Shown: positions 63,003-64,000 of the stretch, piece by piece
Layout of the letters: each line of letters opens with the position of its first letter
How positions within the stretch are numbered: position 1 is the first letter of the stretch
Source: Photobacterium arenosum
Lineage (GTDB): Bacteria > Pseudomonadota > Gammaproteobacteria > Enterobacterales > Vibrionaceae
Assembly: GCF_014841115.1 (NCBI RefSeq)
Contig: NZ_JACYTP010000014.1
Location: 62,001-126,000, forward strand
Length of the DNA: 64,000 nucleotides
Direction: 5' to 3'
Translations under genes and position numbers: made by a program
Notes under the pieces: model-generated
Told to the model about the DNA's origin: nothing
Databases searched by the model: none
What the model saw: only the letters and a program-made list of their open reading frames with translations

Positions 63003-64000
63003 ATGAAAGAAGTAATCTTTAATCGAAAATTACTTCCCTTATCGCTTGCCAGCCTCACATCCAAAATTGGCGACTTCGCACATGAAGTTGTCTTCGCGTT
63101 GATCACCATTGAGTTATTATCAGGCGATATATTCTATATTGGGCTAGTCTATTTTCTAAAATTTATCCCTTATCTCTTTTCCGGACCTGTGGGTGGCTGG
63201 ATTGCCGATGTATTTCCATTCAAGAGAAACATGCTGCTCAGTGATACACTCAGGCTGAGTGTGACTTTCGTCATGTTTATCACTTACTACTTGGGCATAT
63301 TGAATATAGCCGGACTGGTTGTCTGCGCTATGCTGATGACGATAGGACGCAGCCTGTTTCAACCAAGTTTCAGATCCTACCTGCCATTTGTGTTGAACAA
63401 AGAAGAATTACCTGCAGGAAACAGTCTGTTTCAAATCATCGAAGATGTCGCATCCATTATCGGACCATTGCTATGTGCCTTGATCATCTCTGTTGCCGAC
63501 AAAAGTTTTGTCTTGCTTGCCGATGCAATCACTTATGCACTTTCTCTTATTTTTCTGCTTTTGTTGAAAAAGAATCAGACACACAGAGAGGAAAAACTTT
63601 CGTTTACCGCTTTGTTTACTGATACCAAAGAAAGCATATCGAATTTAAGAAATCATCAAACTGATTTATTCATGGTGATTATTGGCACGACTGCGTGTGT
63701 ACTCTTTACAGCCGCGCTGCTGAAATATGTGCTCCCGGCTATCATTGTTGAACATTACCTGCGTGAGGAATTGGTTGGTTATGTCTTTTCAGTGATGGCA
63801 ACAGGGACAGTCATGGGTGGCATTTTATATCCAAGAATAGTGAAAGACACGACACCAGAACTGGTGATGAAATCGTGGATGTTATATGGCGTGCTGTTTG
63901 TACTGGTGGCGATAGCTATTAACATCAACCAGCCTGCGCTGTTCACCTCTGTCTTCATACTGGGGTTTGTTGGCGCCATTGTGGATATTTCTATCATCAC
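63003..64000 (+). CDS. MFS exporter, partial at the window edge
   Basis: 332 codons are visible from ATG 63003 (MKEVIFNRKLLPLSLASLTS), with GGAG 7 nt upstream. It has nine to ten hydrophobic helices. SGPVGGWIADVFPFKRNMLL (about 61-80) is the MFS loop 2-3 motif, and IEDVASIIGPLLCALIIS is near TM5. It resembles the MFS_3/EntS-like exporters of siderophores or drugs. The gene continues beyond 64000. Not linked to the amylase genes by operon spacing. Confidence 0.85.
   Translation, partial: MKEVIFNRKLLPLSLASLTSKIGDFAHEVVFALITIELLSGDIFYIGLVYFLKFIPYLFSGPVGGWIADVFPFKRNMLLSDTLRLSVTFVMFITYYLGILNIAGLVVCAMLMTIGRSLFQPSFRSYLPFVLNKEELPAGNSLFQIIEDVASIIGPLLCALIISVADKSFVLLADAITYALSLIFLLLLKKNQTHREEKLSFTALFTDTKESISNLRNHQTDLFMVIIGTTACVLFTAALLKYVLPAIIVEHYLREELVGYVFSVMATGTVMGGILYPRIVKDTTPELVMKSWMLYGVLFVLVAIAININQPALFTSVFILGFVGAIVDISII

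Overview
The window looks like chromosomal DNA of a gammaproteobacterium, most likely a member of the Vibrionaceae (Photobacterium/Grimontia-like). This is an inference from gene content and protein similarity recalled from memory: small DUF3332, DUF2391 and DUF3187 proteins of the type common in Vibrio relatives, a rimK/aspartoacylase/zntB/mscS/mgtE cluster, an enteric-type bcs cellulose locus, and a pullulanase/amylase pair. Base composition is near 50% GC in the core genes. It falls clearly in two stretches (about 30.8-33.7 kb and 54.8-57.4 kb) that look acquired. No rRNA, tRNA, CRISPR array or intact transposase was seen.

Layout. 0-7 kb: envelope and ion-homeostasis genes on the minus strand. 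These are a partial MscS-type channel, a Nudix hydrolase, the DUF3332 lipoprotein and the DUF2391 membrane protein, then a tight rimK -> aspartoacylase-like -> zntB -> small mscS -> mgtE operon ending in a paired palindromic repeat. 7.3-12.1 kb: an outer-membrane DUF3187 protein and a LysR regulator divergent from an EmrAB-like efflux pair. 12.1-14.1 kb: an unrecognised trio of a 55-residue protein and two recently duplicated membrane proteins. 14.3-16.7 kb: alkylation repair (Ada/AraC-AlkA fusion coupled to Ogt) and YbjQ. 16.7-25.5 kb: dienelactone hydrolase, YegP, a TDT-type transporter, a decayed tyrosine recombinase, a two-component system divergent from a secreted HbpS/GlcG protein, alpha-carbonic anhydrase, a pentapeptide-repeat protein and a VOC protein. 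25.6-30 kb: a glucose/mannose-type ABC importer operon.

30.2-36.1 kb is the accessory island. A two-gene module encodes a DUF4297/Cap4-like nuclease and a Rad50/SMC-like ATPase with a central zinc hook, and resembles a minimal Lamassu-type defence system. It and an orphan Imm49-type immunity gene are separated by six copies of a long structured repeat, two in one orientation on the left and four in the other on the right. The 11-bp stem inside the repeats is kept by compensatory changes between copies.

36.1-52 kb: a WYL regulator and a VOC protein, then the full cellulose locus: bcsRQABZC on the minus strand and divergent bcsEFG on the plus strand, including bcsF and bcsR, which are very short. 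52.2-57.4 kb: a chemoreceptor whose natural start seems out of frame by one base in a poly(A) run, a secreted protein of unknown function, and an AT-rich LysR / small ORF / isochorismatase-family hydrolase group. 57.8-64 kb: a secreted pullulanase, an alpha-amylase lipoprotein and the start of an MFS exporter cut by the window edge.

Protein identities are from motif reading and memory of families; no database search was possible. Where I moved a start codon inward from the longest open frame, the Shine-Dalgarno sequence or coupling to a neighbour that decided it is stated.
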